Below, in pieces: positions 1 through 5,735 of a stretch of DNA of 5,735 nt. The DNA is from Vulcanimicrobiota bacterium (GTDB taxonomy: Bacteria > Vulcanimicrobiota > Vulcanimicrobiia > Vulcanimicrobiales > Vulcanimicrobiaceae): NCBI GenBank assembly GCA_003167055.1, contig PMUE01000083.1, positions 1 through 5,735 on the forward strand, given 5' to 3'. A program made the translations under genes and the position numbers. The notes beneath the pieces are model-generated. The model was not told where the DNA came from, searched no databases, and worked only from the letters and a program-made list of their open reading frames with translations. The first letter of the stretch is position 1. The number at the start of each line of letters is the position of its first letter.

Positions 1-294
1 GTCTGGATCGAGCGGGCGCGTAACAACGCTGGCCACTTCCCGAAGAGTGCCTTCTATCGCTTCATGAGCGAGCGGATTTCACGTCCGGTCACGCCGTGGA
101 TCGAAGGCTTGAGCCCGATGCAGCGGCAACTTGCGCTTTCCGTCTGCGAGGGCCTCGATACGCCGCAGCTTTCTCGCCGCTTTAGCCGCAGCGAGTTCAC
201 GATCAAACGGGAGGTGCAGAACCTGTACGCCCTGTTCAACGTCGCGTCGAAGACTGCGCTGCGCGATGTGCTCGAGGAGCGCGGCGTGCTGTGA
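1..294 (+). CDS. LuxR-family transcriptional regulator, C-terminal part (5' end outside window)
   Basis: The frame is open from the first base of the window to the TGA at 292-294, so this is the end of a longer gene. The C-terminal ~60 residues match a LuxR/GerE (NarL-type) DNA-binding domain: LSPMQRQLALSVCEGLDTPQLS occupies the position of the usual LTxREREVL...GLSNKEIA helices, followed by a recognition-helix stretch (SEFTIKREVQNLYALF) and the closing NVASKTAL segment. The common Arg-Glu pair at the start of the domain is replaced by Met-Gln, so it is somewhat divergent. An ATG at 64 would give a free-standing 76-residue GerE-like protein, but there is no Shine-Dalgarno motif before it and the frame continues upstream, so a larger protein with an unseen sensory or receiver domain is more likely. 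The stop overlaps the GTG of the next gene (GTGA), suggesting one operon with translational coupling. Family call is firm; target genes are unknown. Confidence 0.85.
   Translation, partial: VWIERARNNAGHFPKSAFYRFMSERISRPVTPWIEGLSPMQRQLALSVCEGLDTPQLSRRFSRSEFTIKREVQNLYALFNVASKTALRDVLEERGVL
275..279 (+). promoter_or_regulatory. Candidate ribosome binding site for the PAS-GGDEF-EAL gene
   Basis: AGGAG lies 11 bases before the GTG at 291, inside the end of the upstream regulator gene. The spacing is a little long but workable. It supports the GTG at 291, which also gives a complete N-terminal membrane helix; the next in-frame GTG (312) would remove part of that helix. Confidence 0.45.
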
Positions 295-2339
295 TCGCGG
301 CGCTTGCCATCGTGCTTGCGGTTAGCGCGATTGCTATCGTAGCGATTCTAATCTCCGTCAATTACGGAAGAAGTCTTTCGCGCCGCCGTTTTGACGAGCG
401 GCGTTATAGCGTTTTGGAGAGCGTGCAGGACGGTATCTTCATTGTCGACGATCGTTGGCGTTTCACGCATGTCAACGAAAAGGCCGAGGAGCTCTTGCAC
501 CAGACGGCCGCCGACCTCGTCGGGCGCCGCGTCGATAAAGTCCTCGACCCATTGGCGTCGGATCTTCTGCCCGAGATGCGCCGCGCGAGCAATACGGCTA
601 TGCCGATCGAGCGCACGCAATTCTTTCCGGCCGCAAACATGTGGGTTGAACTTCGCATTCAGCCCGCCGCAAACGAAGTGCTCGTCTACCTTCGCGACGT
701 CAGCGATCGCAAACGCGCTGAAATCGCCCTCCGCGATTCCGAGCGGCGCTTGCGCCTTTTACTCGAACAGGTCCCGGCGTTGGTGTGGACGGTCGATCTC
801 GACATGTGCTTCACGTCGTTCGTCGGCACGGCACCGTCAGCGCAAGGCTTCACGCAGAAAGAACTCGGCGAAGGGCAGGTCGAGCAAATCCGGCGGGTAT
901 TCGACGGTGATTCGCAGCGCTTCGAATCGTTCCACAGCGGTCGCTGGATGCAGCATCACGTCGAGCCGCTGCGCGGTTCGAACGGTCAGATCATCGGAGC
1001 CATCGGCGTCGCGCTCGACATCACCGAAATGAAAGAGACGGCGGATCATCTCGCGCGCTTGGCGCGACTCGATGCGCTCACACAACTGCCCAACCGGTTT
1101 GCGCTGGAAGAACAGATGGTCGAACTGGTTGCCGGCGCCGAATCTCAAGACCATCGTTTGGGCGTTCTTTTCGTCGATCTCGATCGCTTCAAGACGATCA
1201 ACGATACGCTCGGGCACCGCGCCGGCGACGAGTTACTTCGTCAATTCGCCGTGCGGTTGCGCCGTGCGGTCGATCCCAATGCCAGCGTCTTCCGCAGCGG
1301 CGGCGACGAATTTATCGTGACCCTCGTGCTCGGACCAACGATGAGCGTGCCGATGATCACCGCCGATATCCAGCTTGCGCTCTCGGAACCGTTTTTTATC
1401 GCCGAGCGGCAGCTGTTCGTCAGCGCGAGTATCGGAGCGAGCACCTATCCCGACGACGGCGGCAGCGCCGAAGAGCTGCTCTCCCGCGCCGACTCAGCGA
1501 TGTACCGTGCGAAGTATAGCGGCCGTTCGCGCGTCGGGTTTTTCGACGTCGGCAGCGACGAGCTAGCGCCATATCGCCTGCGTTTGGAGCAAGATCTGCA
1601 CTACGCGATTCCGCGCGGTGAATTTACCTTGCTCTATCAGCCGATCGTCGACGCCGTCACGACCGAGATCGTCGGCGCCGAAGCATTGCTGCGTTGGCAG
1701 CACAACAAACACGGCGAAATCATGCCCGAAGAGTTTATTGCCATCGCCGAGGAAACGGGACTGATCGTTCCGATCTCGCGCTGGGTCCTGCGTGAAGCGT
1801 GCGGCGAAGCCGCGCGCATTCGTGCGATGGGCTATCCGCAGTTCTGTGTGGCGGTGAATCTCTCGGCGCGCGACTTCGGGGAAGTCGACCTTGCCGACAC
1901 GATCCGCCAGATCCTAGGCGAGACCGGTCTGCCGCCGGACGGCCTGGAGATCGAGATCACCGAAAACATGAAGATCGACGACGTCGCGTTGATGACGATG
2001 CGGACACTCAGCAGTCTGGGTGTGCGGATCGTCGTCGATGACTTCGGCGTCGCCTATAGCGCGCTCGGGTATCTGAAACGCTTGCCGATTGGAGCGGTCA
2101 AGATCGACCGCACGTTCATTCGCGATGCCGGCGATGACCCGCAGGACCGCGCGATCGTCCGCGCGATCGTTGCACTTGCGCGCTCACTTGGTTTGGAAAT
2201 CATCGCCGAGGGCGTTGAAACGAAGGAACAGCTCGCGTTCATCAACGAGCTCACCTGCGAACGCGTGCAAGGCTACTACTTCAGCCGCCCGATTCCGGCG
2301 CGGGAGATTGTCGGGCTCCAGGGTCTGCGGGCCGGCTGA
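291..2339 (+). CDS. Membrane-anchored PAS-PAS-GGDEF-EAL cyclic-di-GMP synthase/phosphodiesterase
   Basis: This 682-residue protein should make and/or break down cyclic-di-GMP at the inner membrane. Residues 2-24 form one hydrophobic helix followed by RSLSRRR, so the rest is predicted cytoplasmic. A typical PAS domain (about 39-145) is followed by a second, weaker PAS-like domain (about 152-250). The GGDEF domain (about 257-420) has a perfect GGDEF at 337-341, FVDLDRFK with Asp296, and NDTLGH, so cyclase activity is expected. The RxxD inhibitory site expected just before GGDEF is absent (DPNA in its place). The EAL domain (about 440-678) keeps EALLRW (Glu464), Asn523, Glu555, Asp583-Asp584, Lys604, Glu640 and Gln660, at spacings matching active phosphodiesterases as I recall them. 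Its loop 6 reads DDFGVAYSAL rather than DDFGTGYSSL. The signal sensed by the PAS domains and the net direction of activity cannot be read from sequence. It is coupled to the upstream regulator by a four-base overlap. Confidence 0.96.
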   Translation: MIAALAIVLAVSAIAIVAILISVNYGRSLSRRRFDERRYSVLESVQDGIFIVDDRWRFTHVNEKAEELLHQTAADLVGRRVDKVLDPLASDLLPEMRRASNTAMPIERTQFFPAANMWVELRIQPAANEVLVYLRDVSDRKRAEIALRDSERRLRLLLEQVPALVWTVDLDMCFTSFVGTAPSAQGFTQKELGEGQVEQIRRVFDGDSQRFESFHSGRWMQHHVEPLRGSNGQIIGAIGVALDITEMKETADHLARLARLDALTQLPNRFALEEQMVELVAGAESQDHRLGVLFVDLDRFKTINDTLGHRAGDELLRQFAVRLRRAVDPNASVFRSGGDEFIVTLVLGPTMSVPMITADIQLALSEPFFIAERQLFVSASIGASTYPDDGGSAEELLSRADSAMYRAKYSGRSRVGFFDVGSDELAPYRLRLEQDLHYAIPRGEFTLLYQPIVDAVTTEIVGAEALLRWQHNKHGEIMPEEFIAIAEETGLIVPISRWVLREACGEAARIRAMGYPQFCVAVNLSARDFGEVDLADTIRQILGETGLPPDGLEIEITENMKIDDVALMTMRTLSSLGVRIVVDDFGVAYSALGYLKRLPIGAVKIDRTFIRDAGDDPQDRAIVRAIVALARSLGLEIIAEGVETKEQLAFINELTCERVQGYYFSRPIPAREIVGLQGLRAG

Positions 2340-3110
2340 CGGCGCAACCAGCGGACCGATATTCGGACACTGCTCGTTGAGTCGCGTCGCGCCGATTGCA
2401 CTCGTGTGCTCCATGATGTACTCCACGATTGCCGGTTCGTCCGCGCGCTGCGCGATCGGCGGAAACTCGAAGTACATGGGCGCGTCCGACCCCGGATTGA
2501 ATGGGTCGTCGGCTTCATTCTTGTAACGCCAGATCCAGTCGAGCGAAACGCGCTCGAGCGATCCGTCGGAATAGTGCACGTACGCGACGATGTTTGACCG
2601 CTCGTAGAAGCCGGTATCGGGGTTGTATTGCGCGTTGCCGACGGCCTGAAAGTCGACGGCACCGCACGGCATCGGACCGTTCCCGCCACCGTTCCCGTGA
2701 CCTCCGGTGCCGCTGCCGTTGCCGTTGACCGCGGAAAGACTTCCGGCGCCTTGCCCGTTTTGAGCGCCCGCGTCGTGGCCCCCCGTCGGAATCGACGCAT
2801 CGGGTGTTGCGTACACAGTTTTCGGCGGTGTGGGCCGTTTCGCGCCGGCGTGTTTGATGCGTTCGACGCGCGCGTGCGCGCCCGCGGAAACCTGGGAAGC
2901 GGCCACGACGTGGACCGGTCTGGGTGTCGGTGTCGGCGGCGGCGGCGTGCGGACGATGCGCGCAATCGTCACGTGCGCAACGACCGGCTCCTCGCCGACG
3001 TCGGTGGGTCTCTGTAGCGGTATGAGTGCGGCAGCCACCTCGTGAATCGCGATCGCGCATGCCAAGGCGATCGCGAGCCGCCGTACGTCTCGAGCTCTCA
3101 CGTCTGCCAA
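2184..3110 (-). CDS. TonB-like anchored, proline-rich protein with unrecognised C-terminal domain
   Basis: This 308-residue protein starts at TTG (3110); a GTG three codons in (3101) is an alternative and neither has a clear Shine-Dalgarno motif. A short basic N-terminus precedes one hydrophobic helix (about residues 12-31), then a proline-rich stretch (TPPPPTPTPRP, about 55-65), a basic linker, and a Gly/Asn-rich low-complexity linker (about 115-146). This TonB-like layout suggests anchoring in the inner membrane with the rest in the periplasm. The folded part (about 150-255) is rich in aromatics, with YVHYSDGSLERVSLDWIWRY and YFEFPP; I do not recognise it and it lacks an obvious TonB C-terminal signature. 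Cys149 and Cys248 flank it and could form a disulfide. The last ~51 codons run antisense to the EAL gene and look like a read-on tail. The natural composition of the middle region argues it is a real gene. Any energy-transducing role is inference from layout only. Confidence 0.72.
   Translation of the reverse strand: MADVRARDVRRLAIALACAIAIHEVAAALIPLQRPTDVGEEPVVAHVTIARIVRTPPPPTPTPRPVHVVAASQVSAGAHARVERIKHAGAKRPTPPKTVYATPDASIPTGGHDAGAQNGQGAGSLSAVNGNGSGTGGHGNGGGNGPMPCGAVDFQAVGNAQYNPDTGFYERSNIVAYVHYSDGSLERVSLDWIWRYKNEADDPFNPGSDAPMYFEFPPIAQRADEPAIVEYIMEHTSAIGATRLNEQCPNIGPLVAPSAGPQTLEPDNLPRRNRAAEVVALHAFAGELVDERELFLRFNALGDDFQTK
2676..2725. repeat. Short tandem repeats encoding a Gly/Asn linker
   Basis: Two copies of ACCGTTCCCG (2676-2685 and 2688-2697, period 12) are followed by three TGCCGY hexamers (2708-2725). 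On the minus strand they encode the Gly/Asn-rich linker of the TonB-like protein. Such runs can change length by replication slippage, so linker length may vary between strains. Confidence 0.5.
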
Positions 3111-3111
3111 G

Positions 3112-3121
3112 GTCGTACGAC
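3112..3121. repeat. 10-base perfect palindrome between divergent genes
   Basis: GTCGTACGAC is a perfect palindrome immediately upstream of the TTG start of the minus-strand TonB-like gene and about 40 bases upstream of the apt start. It is a possible operator half or protein-binding site for either gene. A palindrome this short can arise by chance in GC-rich DNA. Confidence 0.35.
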
Positions 3122-3123
3122 GA

Positions 3124-3143
3124 AGAGGCTCGTTCCGACCTCT
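3124..3143. repeat. Imperfect inverted repeat (hairpin) in the apt/TonB-like divergent gap
   Basis: AGAGG (3124-3128) and TCG (3130-3132) pair with CGA (3136-3138) and CCTCT (3139-3143): eight base pairs with one bulged C at 3129 and a three-base loop. It occupies much of the short gap between the two divergent starts. It could be an operator or a structure in a transcript leader. No run of T follows on either strand, so it is not a typical terminator. Confidence 0.4.
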
Positions 3144-3161
3144 CGCGAATCCACGACCGTC

Positions 3162-3674
3162 GTGAAATCACAAGAGTTAATCCGCGCGATTCCGGATTTC
3201 CCGCTTCCCGGAATCCTCTTTCGGGACATCACCCCGCTTCTCAAGGACAAGGACGGATTCAAGGAGGCGATCGATCTTTTTGTCGATCGGTTCAAGAATC
3301 GCAACATCGACTACGTTGTCGGTGTCGAAGCGCGCGGGTATATGATTGGCGCTCCGCTCGCGTACGCGATTGGTGCGGGTTTTATTCCCGTGCGCAAACC
3401 GGGCAAGCTGCCCTACAGCAAACTCTCCGAGTCGTATGCGCTGGAGTACGGGACAAATTCGCTCGAGATCCACGCTGATGCGCTTGGAAACGGCGAACAC
3501 GTCGTTGTCGTTGACGATTTGCTTGCCACCGGAGGCACCGCCGCGGCAACGCGCCGGCTTTTGGAACGCTTGGGTGCGCACATCGACTCGTTCGCATTTC
3601 TGATCGAACTCGAGGCGCTCAAAGGCCGGCAAGCACTTCCCGGAGTTGACGTTGTTTCGTTTATTCGTTATTAG
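3162..3674 (+). CDS. apt: Adenine phosphoribosyltransferase
   Basis: The enzyme converts adenine plus PRPP to AMP and pyrophosphate in the cytoplasm, salvaging purines. The product shows the full run of Apt motifs: PDFPLPGILFRDITPLL near the N-terminus, VVGVEARGYMIGAPLAYA, PVRKPGKLP, ALEYGTNSLEIH, and the PRPP-binding loop VVVVDDLLATGGT (about residues 114-126). I chose the GTG at 3162 because it gives 170 residues, the size of the Bacillus subtilis enzyme as I recall it, and begins just before the conserved domain. The frame stays open back to a GTG at 3042, but the extra 40 residues look unlike Apt and would lie across the start of the divergent gene. No Shine-Dalgarno motif precedes 3162. 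A small inverted repeat (CACGA-CCG-TCGTG, 3152-3164) covers the start codon. The 3' end overlaps the next gene, and rel follows, a pairing known from other bacteria. Confidence 0.96.
   Translation: MKSQELIRAIPDFPLPGILFRDITPLLKDKDGFKEAIDLFVDRFKNRNIDYVVGVEARGYMIGAPLAYAIGAGFIPVRKPGKLPYSKLSESYALEYGTNSLEIHADALGNGEHVVVVDDLLATGGTAAATRRLLERLGAHIDSFAFLIELEALKGRQALPGVDVVSFIRY
3642..3645 (+). promoter_or_regulatory. Ribosome binding site that decides the start of the small exported protein
   Basis: GGAG sits inside the apt 3' end. It touches a TTG at 3646 directly (no spacing) but lies six bases before the in-frame TTG at 3652, a normal spacing. This favours 3652 as the start. Confidence 0.5.
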
Positions 3675-4065
3675 CGCGCTTATCCTGACGCTCGGTGCTG
3701 CTCGGCCGACGCCGACACCATCGCCAACCCCGCTTCCACCCGAAAACCCCGCGATCACCGTGGTCGCGCGCCATGAGTTCGTGTCGTGGCAAGCCGGCGT
3801 GGTCAATAAGGATCATTACGTCAAAGCGGCGAGCGATACGTTGACCGACGATGCGCTCACCCACATGTCACAAGCGTTGAGTGGCCTCGGCGCACTGGTA
3901 CGCGTCGAATGGTACGGGAACTTCAATATCGTCGGCGCACCGCCGGGCGTCGTCGGCTACAGCTATCGCATGATCTGCTCCAACGGCGCGATCTTCGAGC
4001 AGCTGATGATCGAGCCCGACGGCAAGATCGACAGCATCAACTTCCTCAAGAAACTCCCCGAGTAG
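3652..4065 (+). CDS. Small exported protein of unknown function between apt and rel
   Basis: About 137 residues. The N-terminus (FRLFVISALILTLGAA) is a plausible Sec signal peptide with cleavage after Ala-Ala, followed by a Thr/Pro linker (RPTPTPSPTPLPP), so the mature protein should be outside the cytoplasm. The remaining ~100 residues are a compact domain beginning ITVVARHEFVSWQAG and ending in a dGKIDSINFLKKL segment, with paired strands around VRVEWYGNFNIVG and YSYRMICSNGAIFEQLMI. That pattern, especially the closing xxDGKIxxIxF strand, recalls NTF2-like (cone-shaped) periplasmic domains, but I cannot name a family. It has one Cys in the mature part. Start: TTG at 3652 fits GGAG at six-base spacing; TTG at 3646 is the longer alternative. 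It overlaps the end of apt by 23 bases and is probably co-transcribed with it. Gene is likely real; function unknown. Confidence 0.8.
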   Translation: MFRLFVISALILTLGAARPTPTPSPTPLPPENPAITVVARHEFVSWQAGVVNKDHYVKAASDTLTDDALTHMSQALSGLGALVRVEWYGNFNIVGAPPGVVGYSYRMICSNGAIFEQLMIEPDGKIDSINFLKKLPE

Positions 4066-4116
4066 GACGGTCCGGCAGGGCCCAGAGCCGCCCGAGGGGC
4101 TGTTTCGTTGCTACCC

Positions 4117-4150
4117 TTGGTCGATTATGAGAGTATAGGCTAATACTCCC
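4117..4150 (+). promoter_or_regulatory. rel: Possible promoter for a leaderless rel transcript
   Basis: TAGGCT (4137-4142) fits the minimal TANNNT -10 pattern and ends eight bases before the ATG at 4151, so transcription could start at or next to the start codon. There is no Shine-Dalgarno motif before this ATG, which also fits a leaderless message. The only -35-like element, TTGGTC (4117-4122), is 14 bases away, shorter than normal for this -10; TAATAC (4141-4146) has an 18-base spacing but would start transcription inside the gene. Weak evidence. Confidence 0.25.
4131..4148. repeat. Perfect 6+6 inverted repeat adjoining the rel start codon
   Basis: GAGTAT (4131-4136) and ATACTC (4143-4148) are perfect inverted arms around a six-base spacer, ending two bases before the rel ATG. 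It is AT-richer than its surroundings and contains the -10-like element. It could be an operator covering the promoter or, if transcribed from further upstream, a hairpin beside the start codon. Confidence 0.6.
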
Positions 4151-5735
4151 ATGACGATTTCGGAACTTATCGGCACCGTCCAGTCCTACGACCCCTCCCT
4201 GGACCGGGAGTGGCTGCGGCGTGTCTATGAGGTAGCGGACCGTGCCCACGACGGCCAGCGGCGAGCCTCGGGCGAGTCCTACATTGAGCATCCGCTTGCC
4301 GTCGCCGGTATCCTAGCCGAACTCGAGATGGACCGCCAGACGATCGCGGCGGCGCTGCTGCACGACGTCGTCGAAGATACCTCGATTACCAGCGATCAGG
4401 TCACGGCGGACTTCGGGGAAGAAATCGCGGGCCTCGTCGACGGGGTCACCAAGCTGACCCGCATCCCGTATCAATCCAAAGAAGATGCGCAGGTCGAGAA
4501 CCTGCGCAAGATGTTTATGGCGATGGCGCGCGACATTCGCGTCATCATCATCAAGCTCGCCGACCGGTTGCATAACATGCGCACGCTGGAGAGCTTGCCA
4601 CCCGCGAAGCGCCTCTCGATCGCGCGCGAGACGATCGACATCTACGCGCCGATTGCGCACCGCCTCGGTATTTGGAAAATCAAGTGGGAGATCGAGGACG
4701 AGTGCTTACGCTATCTGGATCCCGAAGGCTACCGTGAGATCGTCGAGCGCGTGGCCAAGACGCGGCGCGAGCGCGAGAACGACGTCCACGTCACGATCGA
4801 ACGTCTGCGCGGCGAGTTCGGGAACATGGCCGTCAATGCGGAGATCCAGGGACGTCCCAAGCACTTCTATTCGATCTACTCCAAGATCAAGAAGGGCCGC
4901 GACTTTTCGACGATTTACGATCTTACCGCAATTCGCATCATCGTCGATTCGGTGAAAGATTGCTACGCGGCGCTGGGCGCCGTGCACGCGATGTGGACGC
5001 CGCTGCCCGGCCGCTTCAAAGATTACATCGCGATGCCTAAGCCCAACATGTATCAGTCGTTGCATACCACGGTCGTGGGGCCGCAAGGCGAGCCGCTCGA
5101 GATTCAGATCCGCACGTGGGAAATGCATCGCACCAGCGAGTACGGCATCGCCGCGCACTGGCGTTATAAGGAAGGCAGCAAGGCCGATCAGTTCGAGAAC
5201 AAGCTCTCGTGGCTGCGCGCGCTGCTCGAATGGCAAAAGGATTTGCGCGATTCGCGCATGTTCATGGAGAACCTCAAACTTGACCTCTTCGATTCTCAAG
5301 CGTTCGTGTTCTCGCCGCGCGGTGACGTGTTCTCGATTCCGGCCGGCGGAACTCCGCTCGACTTTGCCTATCAGGTCCACACCGACGTCGGCAACCACTG
5401 CGTCGGCGCCAAGGTCAACGGTCGCATCGTGCCGCTCGATACCGGGCTGCAAAACGGCGACATTTGCGAGATTCTCGTCAATAAATCCAGCGGACGGCCG
5501 TCGCTCGACTGGCTCTCGATCGTCAAGACCGGGGGCGCCAAACACAAGATCAAGCAGTGGTTCCGCAAGGAACAGCGCGAGGAGAACGTGTTGGCCGGCC
5601 AAGAGGCCGTCGAGTCTGAGCTCGCGCGCGAGCGCATCCGTCCTGACCTTGCGCGCGGCGAGTTGATCGAGCGCATCGCGCATCGCATGAATTATCCGAC
5701 GCCGACCGATCTGTTCGCCGCGATCGGTTTCGGCG
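4151..5735 (+). CDS. rel: Bifunctional (p)ppGpp synthetase/hydrolase Rel (3' end outside window)
   Basis: This RelA/SpoT homologue makes (p)ppGpp from ATP and GTP/GDP and degrades it, setting the stringent response. The first 528 codons are present; long Rel proteins are usually about 700-800 residues, so the C-terminal regulatory region, including any ACT domain, lies beyond the edge. The HD hydrolase has His47 (IEHPLAV), His71-Asp72 (LLHDVVED) and Asp138 (KLADRLHNMR). With synthetase Glu317 (EIQIRT), all sit at a constant offset of six from the Streptococcus Rel residues as I remember them. The synthetase region (about 225-345) has GRPKHFYSIYSKI and KPNMYQSLHTTV. The RFKD motif (288-291) is the RxKD form of bifunctional enzymes, not the ExDD form of synthetase-only RelA. 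A TGS domain follows (about 386-447: AFVFSPRGDVFSIP, TPLDFAYQVHTDVG). Both activities should be intact. Start: ATG at 4151, no Shine-Dalgarno motif. It lies 85 bases after the exported-protein gene. Confidence 0.97.
   Translation, partial: MTISELIGTVQSYDPSLDREWLRRVYEVADRAHDGQRRASGESYIEHPLAVAGILAELEMDRQTIAAALLHDVVEDTSITSDQVTADFGEEIAGLVDGVTKLTRIPYQSKEDAQVENLRKMFMAMARDIRVIIIKLADRLHNMRTLESLPPAKRLSIARETIDIYAPIAHRLGIWKIKWEIEDECLRYLDPEGYREIVERVAKTRRERENDVHVTIERLRGEFGNMAVNAEIQGRPKHFYSIYSKIKKGRDFSTIYDLTAIRIIVDSVKDCYAALGAVHAMWTPLPGRFKDYIAMPKPNMYQSLHTTVVGPQGEPLEIQIRTWEMHRTSEYGIAAHWRYKEGSKADQFENKLSWLRALLEWQKDLRDSRMFMENLKLDLFDSQAFVFSPRGDVFSIPAGGTPLDFAYQVHTDVGNHCVGAKVNGRIVPLDTGLQNGDICEILVNKSSGRPSLDWLSIVKTGGAKHKIKQWFRKEQREENVLAGQEAVESELARERIRPDLARGELIERIAHRMNYPTPTDLFAAIGFG

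Noticed and set aside
391..1032. 213-residue plus-strand open frame inside the PAS-GGDEF-EAL gene
   Set aside because: Ser/Arg-rich out-of-phase shadow of a gene whose domains are unambiguous.
3042..3161. Longer apt starting at the GTG at 3042
   Set aside because: The added ~40 residues are arginine- and serine-rich, unlike Apt N-termini, and they overlap the coding start of the divergent gene; 3162 gives the usual 170-residue length.
2515..3171. 218-residue minus-strand open frame in another phase over the TonB-like gene
   Set aside because: The product is extremely arginine-rich, typical of an out-of-phase GC-rich frame, whereas the 2184-3110 frame gives natural protein composition.
3177..3806. 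209-residue minus-strand open frame opposite apt and the exported-protein gene
   Set aside because: It lies antisense to clear Apt motifs and shows no domain of its own.
4080..4110. Possible rho-independent terminator between the exported-protein gene and rel
   Set aside because: Only short pairings exist (GCCC with GGGC, or AGCC with GGCT, four pairs each) and the following GTTTCGTT is not a clean T run. Too weak to call.
4706..5683. Long 325-residue open frame on the minus strand opposite rel
   Set aside because: It is fully antisense to well-conserved Rel coding sequence, and its product is Leu/Arg/Asp-rich with no recognisable motif. Such shadows are common in GC-rich genes.

Overview
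The window is a densely packed, GC-rich bacterial stretch with six protein genes, two of them cut by the window edges. I see no RNA genes, insertion sequences, CRISPR arrays or clear mobile elements. GTG and TTG starts are common, Shine-Dalgarno motifs are patchy, and a TonB-like proline-rich anchored protein points to an envelope with a periplasm. This suggests a diderm bacterium from a poorly sampled high-GC lineage, but the sequence alone does not fix the phylum.

Left block, plus strand (1-2339): the C-terminal end of a LuxR/GerE-type helix-turn-helix regulator overlaps by four bases (GTGA) a one-pass membrane protein with two PAS domains, a GGDEF domain and an EAL domain. This is a cyclic-di-GMP synthase/phosphodiesterase hybrid whose visible catalytic residues are intact in both domains.

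Middle, minus strand (2184-3110): a predicted inner-membrane-anchored protein with proline-rich and Gly/Asn-rich linkers and an unrecognised C-terminal domain. It converges on the cyclic-di-GMP gene and overlaps its 3' end antisense by 156 bases. It diverges from apt across a gap of only about 50 bases, which contains a 10-base palindrome and an imperfect hairpin.

Right block, plus strand (3162-5735): apt (adenine phosphoribosyltransferase, 170 aa), a small exported protein that overlaps the apt 3' end, and the first 528 codons of a long bifunctional Rel (HD hydrolase, (p)ppGpp synthetase, TGS). Neighbouring apt and rel genes are a known arrangement in other bacteria, and here a small secreted-protein gene sits between them. 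A perfect 6+6 inverted repeat lies two bases before the rel ATG, which has no Shine-Dalgarno motif.

The window therefore places two nucleotide second-messenger enzymes (c-di-GMP and (p)ppGpp) and a purine-salvage enzyme within 6 kb. Most of the content belongs to well-known families. I do not see a convincing wholly new system. The items most worth checking are the antisense overlap, the unknown domain of the TonB-like protein, the secreted protein inside the apt-rel pair, and the inverted repeat at the rel start.
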